Assembly: GCA_001515955.1 (NCBI GenBank)
Contig: LOES01000142.1
Location: forward strand, 1 to 35,937
Direction of reading: 5' to 3'
DNA from: Clostridia bacterium BRH_c25
Lineage (GTDB): Bacteria > Bacillota_A > Clostridia > Lutisporales > Lutisporaceae
Length of the DNA stretch: 35,937 bases
Position numbers and translations under genes: made by a program
Shown here: positions 16,996 to 24,974 of the stretch, in pieces
How positions within the stretch are numbered: position 1 is the first letter of the stretch
How the letters are laid out: each line of letters starts with the position of its first letter
Notes under the pieces: model-generated
The model's input: the letters and a program-made list of their open reading frames with translations, nothing else
What the model was told of the DNA's origin: nothing
The model's database searches: none

Positions 16996-17278
16996 ATTTG
17001 TTAAAGCTTTCAGATAAATCAAGCCATTGTGGATTTATACTTTCTATCAAATCATCTTTCTTCTTACGTGTCCAGCCCTTAATCTGCTTTTCTTTTGCAA
17101 TTGCAGCTTTTACATCAGTTGTGCTATCAAAATAGACTAATTTATTCACATTATACTTCTCTGTAAATCCTTTAACGAGTTTGTTATTATGCTCATACAA
17201 ACGTCGCTCAAGATCATTAGTTACACCTGTATAAAGAACCTTATTTGTCCAATTTGTCAATATGTAAACATAATACAA
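16994..17278 (-). CDS. GIY-YIG-family nuclease-like protein (UPF0213/YhbQ type)
   Basis: A single-domain GIY-YIG protein of 94 aa from the chosen start. The two signature strands are YYVYILTN (GIY position) and LYTGVTN (YIG position), followed by LERRLYEHN with the catalytic-type Arg, then LVYFDSTTDVKAAIAKEKQIKGWTRKKK with the conserved Glu and basic helix. TTG 17278 is chosen because GAGGTG lies 6-7 nt upstream and family members start there; GTG 17287 overlaps that site. Standalone proteins of this type are common and spread with dispersed repeats; their function is unclear. The gene is enclosed by inverted repeats and its stop lies inside the left one. Confidence 0.88.
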   Translation of the reverse strand: MYYVYILTNWTNKVLYTGVTNDLERRLYEHNNKLVKGFTEKYNVNKLVYFDSTTDVKAAIAKEKQIKGWTRKKKDDLIESINPQWLDLSESFNK

Positions 17279-17295
17279 ATAACACACCTCACATA

Positions 17296-17322
17296 AAGAT
17301 TCTTCACTTCGTTCAGAATGAC
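17296..17322. repeat. right inverted repeat of the GIY-YIG cassette
   Basis: Begins AAGATTCTTC and ends CAGAATGAC. It is the reverse complement of the left copy except for three transitions. Confidence 0.85.
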
Positions 17323-17350
17323 AGGCAGAATAGCTTTAACCTCACAATCC

Positions 17351-17863
17351 CTACTGCACAACATTCCGGCTAAGATTCTTCACATCTACCAGCTTTGTCT
17401 GCAATATTATCATGCGGGTGTCCATTACCTGCTGAAATTCCCTGTTGAGATCCATCCTGCCGTTTGCACGGAAGCCGTTTTTCGTCTCAACTCCGGGAAC
17501 CTGTATTGTCACACGTACATTGAACCTCTCAGGTTTTTCAGCCAATACAACAGTTCCGTCAGCCTTGGTAAGCTGTTCTACCGCTGGGATGACTTCCTTG
17601 CTCACTATCTTCCCCATTGGAGTATCTGTCTTGACATCATAAATATCTGCTCCGACTTCTATGGCATCGACTGACTGCTGCCTGACTCCCTCCACCAGTA
17701 CCACCGTATATTCCAGAGTATCAAACTTGGCCGCATTCTGATTCTTATCCACCATAAAAAACTTATAATATGCTCCGCCTAGAAGTGCAATAATAAGCAG
17801 CAGCACACCTATGTCAATAATACTTATCTTTCCGAATAATTTTCCCTTTTCATCCAACAGCAT
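17351..17863 (-). CDS. DUF4330 family protein, second copy
   Basis: A 170-aa protein with a short cytoplasmic start (LLDEKGKLFGKISIID), one membrane span at about residues 17-33, and an extracytoplasmic beta-rich domain. It is a diverged tandem paralogue of the next gene: both share DxKGxLFGKxxIxD before the span and the TVVSKE/KIVSKE motif. The family has no established function. Its position at the end of an operon with an O-antigen-ligase-like polymerase and a GT4 suggests a role in assembly or export of that polymer. The start is ATG 17863 behind GGAGGGG; the intergenic gap to its paralogue is 12 nt. Confidence 0.85.
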   Translation of the reverse strand: MLLDEKGKLFGKISIIDIGVLLLIIALLGGAYYKFFMVDKNQNAAKFDTLEYTVVLVEGVRQQSVDAIEVGADIYDVKTDTPMGKIVSKEVIPAVEQLTKADGTVVLAEKPERFNVRVTIQVPGVETKNGFRANGRMDLNREFQQVMDTRMIILQTKLVDVKNLSRNVVQ

Positions 17864-17875
17864 ATCTACCCCTCC

Positions 17876-18373
17876 TTACTGTCCTTCCAATGTAATTTTT
17901 GTCACGAAACCTTGATTTGCATATCCTTTGCCTTTTATGGAGAATTTCTTGCCTACCTTGATTTCAGCGCCGCCGACTATTATGTTCGCCGGGGTAATAT
18001 TAGCGTTGCCCTCTATTGTTATGACAACATCATAAGCATCAGGCACTTCAGCTATAACATATCTGCCGTTTATCAGGTCTTCATTCAGCATTGTTGCTTT
18101 TCTCGACTCCTTGCTTACCACCGTGCCAAGCTCATTTCCCCTAACGTTGTCTCTTATGGGATCACCGGCGGTTATCGCATCAACAAAGTCCTTATTGACA
18201 TTGGTTATCTCAAAATCATACACTACCTTGCTTGTTTCCACTACCTGCTTGTCACTTCCGCCAAAGAATACAAAATATACTCCTCCCGCTATGGATATGA
18301 CAAGCAGCACTATCAGCAAATCCACTATGTTTAATTTACCGAACAATCTACCTTTTCCATCTATTAACGCCAT
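17876..18373 (-). CDS. DUF4330 family protein, first copy
   Basis: A 165-aa single-pass membrane protein: ALIDGKGRLFGKLNIVD, one hydrophobic segment (about 18-36), then an outer domain with GTVVSKESRKA and a C-terminal beta-strand region (IIVGGAEIKVGKKFSIKG). It is the tandem paralogue of the downstream gene. Its ATG overlaps the stop of the GT4 gene (TAATG), with GGGAGG upstream, so translation is coupled. No function is known for the family; the genomic link to polysaccharide genes is the only hint. Confidence 0.85.
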   Translation of the reverse strand: MALIDGKGRLFGKLNIVDLLIVLLVISIAGGVYFVFFGGSDKQVVETSKVVYDFEITNVNKDFVDAITAGDPIRDNVRGNELGTVVSKESRKATMLNEDLINGRYVIAEVPDAYDVVITIEGNANITPANIIVGGAEIKVGKKFSIKGKGYANQGFVTKITLEGQ

Positions 18374-19485
18374 TATTTTACCTCCCCGGGTATTTTTAAA
18401 ATCGATTCATACAACTCTTCAATACCTCTTGCCATTGCATCAGCCGTAAAATGACCAACTACCAGCTCCTTGCCCTTGTCTCCCATGCTTTTTCTCAATT
18501 CAGGGTCACGTACCAGCTTGAGTATCGCATCGGCCAGCATGACCGAATCCCCCACCGGTACGAGATATCCGTTATATCCGTCTTTCACTACCTCAGGTAT
18601 TCCTCCTGTATTTGTGCCGACAGAAGGCTTTCCTACACACATCCCCTCAATAAGCGAAAGACAAAGTGCCTCGGATAAAGATGAGATCACATTGATGTCA
18701 ATTATATTGAATATCTCAAAGATATTTTCAATAAAGCCTGTGAAAATTACCTGTTCTGTAAGCCCCTGCCTCTTTACAAGCTCTTTAAGCTCCTGTTCCT
18801 CAGGGCCGGTGCCGGCTATCAAAAACTTCACATTGCCCTTGTCCCGGGAAATAATTTCGGCAGCTGCTAAAAAGTGCTTGTGCCCTTTGACCCCGGCAAG
18901 CCGGGCAGCCATTCCCACAACTATATCCTCTGCCCCTATTCCCCATTTTTGCCTGACACGGCTCTTTTCCTCGGGACCAAGCTCCCTGACCGGGCTTATT
19001 CCTCCGTATATCACTGAAATCTTACCCTCCTGCATTCCATTATCAGCCACATTCTGCTTCACAGCAGCCGATACAGCTATTATCCCGTCACACAGCAGAT
19101 TGTTCAGACAGGCACCCGCAAGCTTTTTTACTCCGGTTTTCCTGCTGTCAATGCAATGCTTCGTATTTACAATTTTCAAGCCTGCCATTCTTGCAGCAAG
19201 CCTGGCAGATAGTGATGCATGGGTATGTACGATCCGGGGCTTTTCCTTTCTGAAGATACGAAGCATAATACTCACTGCAGCTGCATCAAAGGACTTGTCC
19301 TTCATGCCGTCAACCGGTATTACCTCAAACCCCAGCCCGCGTATCTTATCAATAAGCAGGCTCCCTTGTGGAAGCACCACCTTTATGTCAAATCTTTCCT
19401 TATCTATCGCACCAAGCAGATTCAGCAGCCAGCTGCCTGCACCGCCTATTTTCATATCGCTCAGCACATGTATCACTTTTATCAT
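18373..19485 (-). CDS. GT4-family glycosyltransferase
   Basis: A GT-B glycosyltransferase (370 aa). The N-terminal half has HVLSDMKIGGAGSWLLNLL and KPRIVHTHASLSARLAARMAG. The donor half has FLIAGTGPEEQELKELV, VIFTGF, and the canonical E-x7-E motif in SSLSEALCLSLIEGMCVGKPSVGTNTGGIPE (Glu residues flanking ALCLSLI), then GYLVPVGD. It resembles the WbnK/EpsF-like GT4 group; the sugar is not predictable. Its ATG overlaps the stop of the polymerase gene by 4 nt (ATGA), and it is followed by the DUF4330 pair in the same operon. Confidence 0.9.
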   Translation of the reverse strand: MIKVIHVLSDMKIGGAGSWLLNLLGAIDKERFDIKVVLPQGSLLIDKIRGLGFEVIPVDGMKDKSFDAAAVSIMLRIFRKEKPRIVHTHASLSARLAARMAGLKIVNTKHCIDSRKTGVKKLAGACLNNLLCDGIIAVSAAVKQNVADNGMQEGKISVIYGGISPVRELGPEEKSRVRQKWGIGAEDIVVGMAARLAGVKGHKHFLAAAEIISRDKGNVKFLIAGTGPEEQELKELVKRQGLTEQVIFTGFIENIFEIFNIIDINVISSLSEALCLSLIEGMCVGKPSVGTNTGGIPEVVKDGYNGYLVPVGDSVMLADAILKLVRDPELRKSMGDKGKELVVGHFTADAMARGIEELYESILKIPGEVK

Positions 19486-21431
19486 AGTTCCAGCACCTCG
19501 TTATCCTTTGAGATAAGGGCTTTGGCTATCATCCCGAATGCCAGCATGACCCAGAAGGTCAGAAGCACTTTGTTGTTGTACCATAAATTCTCTACCATCC
19601 CCTGAGCCAGATACCCTGCCATACCGGAGGCAACAGCTATCATAAAGGTGGAGGTGAAGCTGTCCCTGGTCTTATAGAAGCCTGCAAGCATGGTTTTGTA
19701 ATAAACCGCTATCATGGCAAAAAACATCACAAAACCCGCAATACCGGTCTCGATCAGAAGTTGTATGTAAATATTATGGGAGTGATGCGCATATGCAGCG
19801 TTAAGAGAATATTTGGGGTAGAGGAGCTTGAAAGGCTCCAAGCCCAGCCCTATGCCGGAAGGCCAATAATCCTGTGCCAATTTTAAAGACCCAAGCCATA
19901 CAGAAATTCTGTATAAAGAAGACGTATCCGACAGGTTTCCGATACTTGTAAACCTGTTTATTACAGAAGGCGGCAATACAAAAGGCAGCATCAGCAGGCC
20001 AATTACACCGAGAATAACAAACCTCCTGTCCCTAAGCACTGCAAATAAAGCAACGGCCAGCATCAATCCTACATATGCACCTCTTGAATATGTATATATC
20101 AGGCACAAAAGCATAATGGCAGTCATCCCCAGTGTCAAAAATCTTGAGAGCCAGTTCTTCTGTCCCCACAGCATTGCTATGGCAACAGGTATTATAATCA
20201 CAAGGTACTCTCCAAGCACATTGGGATTTTCAAAGGTAGAGCCTACACGGGCCTTTATATCCTCGAAAAGTGTTGTATCGACCCAGGCTTCTGAGGTAGC
20301 TCCTACAGTTTTGAGCTGATATAATCCGTACATCGATGTGACAGTAGTGGAAAGCACCAGCAGCACTGCCAGAGTATAAAGCTGCTGCCTTGTCTTTACG
20401 GTATTTACCAATATGAAATAGAACAAAATGAAAGCTATGTGTATCAGCAGTGCAAGCATGCTGTTGGCAGGGGTATATGATGTAATGGTGCTGTAGAAAA
20501 GCACAACTCCAAACAACACTACAAAATAATCCAGAATTGTAACCCTGAAGCTTACGCTCTTATCCTTGAAAAGCCTTATCCCATAGGATACGGCAGTTAT
20601 CAGGATCAACCCCAGCAGTGCCATGGTCGGGGCAAGGGGAATGAATCCTACGACGGCAAATACCCCTATCTCATATCTCCAAAGCACCATCACGAGACCG
20701 GCAATTGCTCCGGCCATCAGAACAAAGGTCATTGGCGGCAGAAGATATCCCGGTATGCCTGATAGTATTCCCACTGCTACTGCAGCTATTTCCAGTTTTT
20801 TATACGTTATCCTCCGTTCCTTTAACGGTATGAGAGTCTCCCTGACTGCTTCCTCAGTAATATCAAAAAGTGTACTGCCCGATACAGTAAAAAAGCCGTA
20901 CACTATGCTGCCGGTTATACTACCCTCCACAAGACATTTCACCGGCCTGTTTATCAGGATCAGCACAGTACCGGCAAGGAGCAGCATCAACCTTATCATA
21001 CCTTTCATATCCAGAAGCAGCTCTCCATTTTCAAATACAAAGCCCAATAAGCCTTGAGTCACGGCAAAAGTAAGAAAAAGCAGCCCATAAACCCTTGTGC
21101 TTATATTGAACATGCCCTCTAAAAAAAGCTTCATGCCGCTTAATGCCTTGCTTCCCCTTAAAGCACTGTTTGTCCCACCTGAAAGCCTGTGTGAGACGTA
21201 TCTGTAAAGCCTTAAAGGTGAAATTAAAACTCTGAATATAAAGCTTTTCCTCCATGCACTTCCTATATTCCATTCCCTATCAAAAAATGTCAATATACTG
21301 CTTGAAGCCGTATACTTCGCGAAGCTCTGCCCTATTCTTTGCAGCACTATGAAAAATTCACTGTTTTTGTAGTAGAACATAAGCTTCCTATAAACATTTA
21401 ATATCATTCCGATTATCAAACTATTTCTCAT
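19482..21431 (-). CDS. O-antigen ligase/polymerase (Wzy_C) family membrane protein
   Basis: A 649-aa polytopic membrane protein with about 12 hydrophobic spans. Residues 1-95 are a basic, poorly conserved extension before the first span. The Wzy_C/WaaL region includes NPNVLGEYLVIIIPVAIAML, YTYSRGAYVGLML (the SRGA motif), and a large loop with HHSHNIYIQLLIETGIAG, typical for O-antigen ligases and bacterial polymerases or PglL-like glycan transferases. The likely role is to polymerise or ligate lipid-linked glycan outside the membrane. The start is ATG 21431 with GGGAAGTGAT upstream and a good promoter at 21467-21496. It heads the operon with GT4 and two DUF4330 genes. Confidence 0.88.
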   Translation of the reverse strand: MRNSLIIGMILNVYRKLMFYYKNSEFFIVLQRIGQSFAKYTASSSILTFFDREWNIGSAWRKSFIFRVLISPLRLYRYVSHRLSGGTNSALRGSKALSGMKLFLEGMFNISTRVYGLLFLTFAVTQGLLGFVFENGELLLDMKGMIRLMLLLAGTVLILINRPVKCLVEGSITGSIVYGFFTVSGSTLFDITEEAVRETLIPLKERRITYKKLEIAAVAVGILSGIPGYLLPPMTFVLMAGAIAGLVMVLWRYEIGVFAVVGFIPLAPTMALLGLILITAVSYGIRLFKDKSVSFRVTILDYFVVLFGVVLFYSTITSYTPANSMLALLIHIAFILFYFILVNTVKTRQQLYTLAVLLVLSTTVTSMYGLYQLKTVGATSEAWVDTTLFEDIKARVGSTFENPNVLGEYLVIIIPVAIAMLWGQKNWLSRFLTLGMTAIMLLCLIYTYSRGAYVGLMLAVALFAVLRDRRFVILGVIGLLMLPFVLPPSVINRFTSIGNLSDTSSLYRISVWLGSLKLAQDYWPSGIGLGLEPFKLLYPKYSLNAAYAHHSHNIYIQLLIETGIAGFVMFFAMIAVYYKTMLAGFYKTRDSFTSTFMIAVASGMAGYLAQGMVENLWYNNKVLLTFWVMLAFGMIAKALISKDNEVLEL

Positions 21432-21466
21432 CTTATCACTTCCCTACAGCAATACAATTTCATCTT

Positions 21467-21496
21467 ATTATATTATTATTGCCATATAAATGTAAA
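21467..21496 (-). promoter_or_regulatory. sigma-A promoter of the polymerase/GT4/DUF4330 operon
   Basis: On the minus strand TTTACA (21496-21491), 18-nt spacer, TATAAT (21472-21467), about 35 nt before the start codon. Confidence 0.65.
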
Positions 21497-21525
21497 GTAT
21501 ATTAACCCGCATACAAAAACATACA

Positions 21526-21545
21526 GGCGGGAATAAAAACCCGCC
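21526..21545 (-). terminator. hairpin, probable terminator of the coiled-coil protein gene
   Basis: GGCGGG-N8-CCCGCC stem-loop; on the minus strand it is followed by TGTATGTTTTTG. It lies after the adjacent repeat element and before the polymerase promoter. Confidence 0.5.
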
Positions 21546-21553
21546 CCTTCTTC

Positions 21554-21608
21554 GGACGCCCAATGGGCGCCCCTACCTCCAGAACCCCGAAACCCCGGAA
21601 CCTCGCAC
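21554..21608. repeat. palindrome with CCCTAC tail plus degenerate heptad repeat
   Basis: GGACGCCCA-A-TGGGCGCCC (21554-21572; one arm mismatch) ends in CTAC, like the element at 6000-6022. It is followed by four degenerate 7-nt units of CCCGAAA type (21579-21606) that abut the stop codon at 21609. Confidence 0.65.
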
Positions 21609-22190
21609 CTATTTTATCGTATATGTACCTTTTATAATCAGGAAGGACTTGTCCGCCTGAGCTTTGACCCCTCTGCCGTCTCCTCTTGAGGCTATGAGCA
21701 TGTGGTTGTTGATTACCGCCTCAGCATCCTTCAGGTCCTTTGCTGAAGTAATGTCTGAAAGCCCTCCGTTAGCTCCATATATGGCAGAAAACTTGCCGGA
21801 TCTGGGTATTATTTCCGCCCCTTCTCCCGCTATAAGTATCTGGTTATTTTGCATTTCCACCACTTCAAACCTGCCGGACCCACCTGCCGAGACATTCTTG
21901 ATATCTTCTGCAAGCTTCGCTATCTCCTGGTTCTTTAGCTCCAGCTCAGCCTTGAGCTTTGCTATCTCCTGATTCTGTATAGCATTATCCCCGTTTGCCT
22001 TTGCGATCAAACTGTCAATATAATACTTGATCTGCTCTGATTTCTGTTCTACATAACTCTGCGTAACTATGGGATCCTGTTCGGAACCTGGAGTTACTCC
22101 GTCTGCAGCACTGATAACAACCACAGACAGCACCAGGATAACTGCAATTAATATGACAATACCGGTTTTGCGACTCTTACTATTTACCAT
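21609..22190 (-). CDS. exported coiled-coil protein of unknown function
   Basis: A 193-aa protein that I do not recognise as a named family. It starts with a basic N-terminus (NSKSRKTG) and a hydrophobic segment at about 9-28 ending in SAADG, so it is either secreted or anchored by its uncleaved signal. Residues about 45-100 are a coiled coil with repeated NQEIAKLKAELELKNQEIAKL units. Residues about 105-193 form a compact domain with repeated ILIAGEGAEIIPRSG, AVINNHMLIASRGDGRG and SFLIIKGTYTIK strands. It has its own promoter candidate (22250-22279) and terminator, and lies upstream of the polysaccharide operon, so an envelope role is plausible. The start is ATG 22190 behind AAAAGGAG. Confidence 0.75.
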   Translation of the reverse strand: MVNSKSRKTGIVILIAVILVLSVVVISAADGVTPGSEQDPIVTQSYVEQKSEQIKYYIDSLIAKANGDNAIQNQEIAKLKAELELKNQEIAKLAEDIKNVSAGGSGRFEVVEMQNNQILIAGEGAEIIPRSGKFSAIYGANGGLSDITSAKDLKDAEAVINNHMLIASRGDGRGVKAQADKSFLIIKGTYTIK

Positions 22191-22249
22191 CCCAATTCTC
22201 CTTTTCTAAAAAATGTACAAGATTTTCTAGCATTGCATATATTTCGCCA

Positions 22250-22279
22250 AATATAGCAAAATTCCTGTATATATTACAA
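22250..22279 (-). promoter_or_regulatory. candidate promoter of the coiled-coil protein gene
   Basis: On the minus strand TTGTAA (22279-22274), 18-nt spacer, TATATT (22255-22250), about 60 nt upstream of the ATG. Confidence 0.45.
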
Positions 22280-22439
22280 ATTTGTAAAAAAGGAGACATA
22301 TTCCTAACGCTTTCCCATAGGTAGAAATCCGTAATATGCTTTATGTAACACTAATGACTGTGCTATAATATTACTAATATTAATTTTTATTGAGTACGCA
22401 CATAAAACAGCATCTATCAATATTGGGGGAGGACTGTTC

Positions 22440-23330
22440 ATGACAATACAACAGCTGAACTATTTTTTGGCAATTGTAAAGTATGAAAAGTTCACGACAA
22501 CAGCAAGTGAGCTTTTTATTTCACAGTCGTCACTTTCCAAACAGATCCTTAGTTTGGAACGAGAACTGGGAGTGAAACTGTTTGCCCGTAATACACGAAA
22601 TATTGTATTAACGCCTATTGGGATGGAACTGGTAACTTACGCACAAAAAATTGTATCCGAATATGAAAAACTGAGATTACATATCAATGAGTATAAAGAG
22701 CAACAAGCAGAGTGTATTGCTATAGGAGCAATACCGGTACTAAGCCAGTATGGAATTATGGACATAATTATCGATTTTGAGAAGCATTATCCAAATATGA
22801 AAATAAATATCACTGAAACAGATACGGCATCTATACTTCAGATGCTTGATGAATCAAAAATTGATATTGGAATTATTAGAACAGAACCTTCACAGTATGA
22901 AAAATACGTTGTAACTCCCATATGCGACGACGAACTGGTATTACTGGTCGGTAGTCATCACCATTTTGCCGACAGGAAGGTTGTTACTCTGGAAGAAACC
23001 GTAGATGAAGAGTTTTTATTATTCAACTCAGACCCCTTAATATTGAAATATTTTGCAAGGTTGTTTAAAAATGCCGGAATTTCTCCCAAAATACAGTATT
23101 CTAATGTGCGCCTGACTACAATTAGAAGCCTGATTAAGCAGGACATGGTGGTAACATTAATTATGAAACGCCTGGCAGAATACTATAATGACCCATTGCT
23201 GCATATTGTAATGCTGGACAACCACCCGACACGTTCATTGTCATTAATAACAAGAAAGGATGACCTATCCTGTTCTTCCGGAATCCTCGTCAAGCATTTG
23301 GCAGACTGTCAGCATACTACAAAAAAATGA
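22440..23330 (+). CDS. LysR-type transcriptional regulator of the accessory locus
   Basis: A full-length LTTR (296 aa). The N-terminal winged HTH spans residues 1-60 (QQLNYFLAIVKYEKFTTTA, SQSSLSKQILSLERELG, LFARNTRNIVLTPIG), then a linker helix, then a two-lobe effector domain from about residue 90 (CIAIGAIPVLSQYGIMDII, DIGIIRTEPSQYEK). This resembles the CynR/GltC group. The start is ATG 22440 behind GGGGGAGG. A TATAAT at 22364-22369 with a weak TTATGT 17 nt upstream may be its promoter. It faces the FAD oxidoreductase gene tail to tail. The two TTCC-N5-GGA operators in the divergent control region 4 kb away are its most likely targets; the inducer is unknown, probably the transported anion or a product. 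Confidence 0.92.
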   Translation: MTIQQLNYFLAIVKYEKFTTTASELFISQSSLSKQILSLERELGVKLFARNTRNIVLTPIGMELVTYAQKIVSEYEKLRLHINEYKEQQAECIAIGAIPVLSQYGIMDIIIDFEKHYPNMKINITETDTASILQMLDESKIDIGIIRTEPSQYEKYVVTPICDDELVLLVGSHHHFADRKVVTLEETVDEEFLLFNSDPLILKYFARLFKNAGISPKIQYSNVRLTTIRSLIKQDMVVTLIMKRLAEYYNDPLLHIVMLDNHPTRSLSLITRKDDLSCSSGILVKHLADCQHTTKK

Positions 23331-23365
23331 AGAACACTTCTTATGAATTGCATATCATTAAAGTA

Positions 23366-23408
23366 AATGCCCAAAGACATTAGTAAAATACTATTATCTT
23401 TGGGCATT
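23366..23408. terminator. bidirectional terminator between lysR and the FAD oxidoreductase gene
   Basis: AATGCCCAAAGA (23366-23377) and TCTTTGGGCATT (23397-23408) form a perfect 12-bp stem with a 19-nt loop, located between two convergent genes. Flanks are AT-rich in both directions. Confidence 0.75.
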
Positions 23409-23415
23409 ATATTTA

Positions 23416-24882
23416 TTATATATCTTTTCTGGTTTCAAAAACAATAGCACCATTCTCGACTAGAATTTTCTGCAGTTCAGATACATCTTTCTCAAGCTCT
23501 CTAGGTGTGATGCCATGCTTTATGCAAAGACCGGCAGCTGTACCGGCAGCCTCACCTGTAACCATTGTCTGATGCAAGTAACGCAGGTAGGCTGGGCGGT
23601 CGGTAGATACACACTTGCCTGCTGCCAACAGGTTTTCAATCTTCCTAGGAACGAGGCAGCGATAAGGAATATCATAAGAGCCACCATCTTTTGGCCATAC
23701 CATATCCTCTTTGACCGCGGCGCATACATTTAAAGTATCCATAGATGCAACATGATAAGCACCAGCTTTCATGGAACTCTTTCCTATTGTATCATGGAAT
23801 GTTTGGCAGTTACCGACATCTTCCTTGGTAAGTACATAATCGCCAACTATTCTTGGACCTTCACGGAGCCTGAGCTCAGTACAAACCTTAGTAATATATG
23901 CATTTTTAAAGCCGGGAACATAGTTCTTAAAGAATCTCCATGCAATGGCATTCTGCTTCCTGCATTCGATCATGCACTTTGTAAGGTCCCACGCATCGGT
24001 TGGCAGGCAATGGTCAACCTGTGATGAATGCTGGAAGTGGGCTTGAATATGTCCGCCTTCCTTAGGTGAGAGGAAGAATCCTGCTCCACTGTATGGGTGC
24101 CAGTCACCATTCTTAAGTGCATTGTCACGCAGCTGATAGAAGCCCATAACCTCGCCCAGTTCGGTTACATCGGTGCAGTGACGGTATACTTCATATACAC
24201 CTTCCTGGCTGCTGTCATTACTGGGGTGGATAAGCTGTTTGTAGGAAAACTCTTCAGGATGTTCACGAAGGTAGTGCAGCAATTCATCCCAGTCAACACC
24301 ATCAACAGTAAATGACAGTGTATGTGGCTGAATGTCCTCACGGGATACACATTCCATTTCCACACCTGCTCTGTCCGCTACATAGCCTTCGCCGGTGCAG
24401 TCAATAACAATTTTACCCTTTATTTCATTTTTACCGTTTGCATTTTCAACTACAATGCCGGTAACGGAATCTCCATCTTTTGTAACTCCAACAACTAAAG
24501 TGTCCAGCAGCAGTGTAACACCGCTCTCTTCCATCATGTCAAATATAATCATGCCAAACCAGTCAGGATCAACATACGAGAAAGTGTAACCTGCTTTTTC
24601 GCGGAACGCAGGTCTGAGGTGAGGAAGAGCGTGGCCGGTCTTATACATCCTGTCATAAACCTCTTCAACAAATCCGGCAATGTCCTGCTCCCCTTTGGGA
24701 TTAAATAGTCTTGCAAATGCGAATCCAGGAGGTCCTGAGACGTTCATCTGGCCGCCCAAAGCACCTACTCTTTCAACCAATAATGTTTTAGCACCGGTCC
24801 TCGCTGATGAGATAGCTGCAGCAACACCTGAAGTACCACCGCCACAAACAATTACATCATAAACTACATCATAGCCGCTCAT
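23416..24882 (-). CDS. FAD-dependent oxidoreductase (FAD_oxidored, PF12831-like)
   Basis: A 488-aa flavoprotein. The dinucleotide-binding loop is VIVCGGGTSGVAAAISSARTG (GGGTSG, residues 14-19), followed by ERVGALGGQMNVSGPPG. IVIDCTGEGYVADRAGVEME is the second FAD-contact region. The C-terminal half has TELRLREGPRIVGDYVLT and NLLAAGKCVSTDRPAY...GEAAGTAAGLC, the pattern of the FAD_oxidored family. There is no signal peptide, so it is cytoplasmic. The substrate is unknown; the regulon suggests it acts on the imported anion or a derivative. ATG 24882 (MSGYDVVYDV) is chosen for GGGAGG 8 nt upstream; an extension to 24948 would add 22 unrelated residues. It is second in the leftward operon, 92 nt behind the UGSC-like gene. 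Confidence 0.88.
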   Translation of the reverse strand: MSGYDVVYDVIVCGGGTSGVAAAISSARTGAKTLLVERVGALGGQMNVSGPPGFAFARLFNPKGEQDIAGFVEEVYDRMYKTGHALPHLRPAFREKAGYTFSYVDPDWFGMIIFDMMEESGVTLLLDTLVVGVTKDGDSVTGIVVENANGKNEIKGKIVIDCTGEGYVADRAGVEMECVSREDIQPHTLSFTVDGVDWDELLHYLREHPEEFSYKQLIHPSNDSSQEGVYEVYRHCTDVTELGEVMGFYQLRDNALKNGDWHPYSGAGFFLSPKEGGHIQAHFQHSSQVDHCLPTDAWDLTKCMIECRKQNAIAWRFFKNYVPGFKNAYITKVCTELRLREGPRIVGDYVLTKEDVGNCQTFHDTIGKSSMKAGAYHVASMDTLNVCAAVKEDMVWPKDGGSYDIPYRCLVPRKIENLLAAGKCVSTDRPAYLRYLHQTMVTGEAAGTAAGLCIKHGITPRELEKDVSELQKILVENGAIVFETRKDI

Positions 24883-24916
24883 TGATTCATCCTCCCAATT
24901 ATATATTTTGCTTACA

Positions 24917-24958
24917 CTGCAGGGAACGGTAGATAATATTTTTACCATTCTTCTGCAG
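24917..24958 (-). other. interrupted hairpin in the UGSC-like/FAD intercistronic gap
   Basis: CTGCAG (24917-24922), GGTA (24928-24931), TACC (24943-24946) and CTGCAG (24953-24958) can form a two-part stem. It may be an mRNA processing or stability element; there is no U-tract to call a terminator. Confidence 0.35.
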
Positions 24959-24974
24959 CAGTTTTATACTTTAA

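Larger units (their letters stand above)
16969..17322. mobile_element. GIY-YIG gene cassette bounded by 27-bp inverted repeats (putative)
   Basis: A 354-bp unit consists of two inverted 27-bp repeats and one GIY-YIG gene that fills the space between them. It lies between two convergent polysaccharide operons, where insertion would be harmless. There is no transposase and no target-site duplication was identified, so mobility is an inference from structure. Confidence 0.45.

Noticed and set aside
18470..19516. 348-codon plus-strand open frame opposite the GT4 gene
   Set aside because: Ser/Pro/Ile-rich shadow of a well-supported glycosyltransferase on the other strand.
22301..22330. LTTR operator upstream of lysR for autoregulation
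   Set aside because: TTCC and GAAA fragments occur, but no TTCC-N5-GGA core at the 57-bp distance found at the other two promoters.
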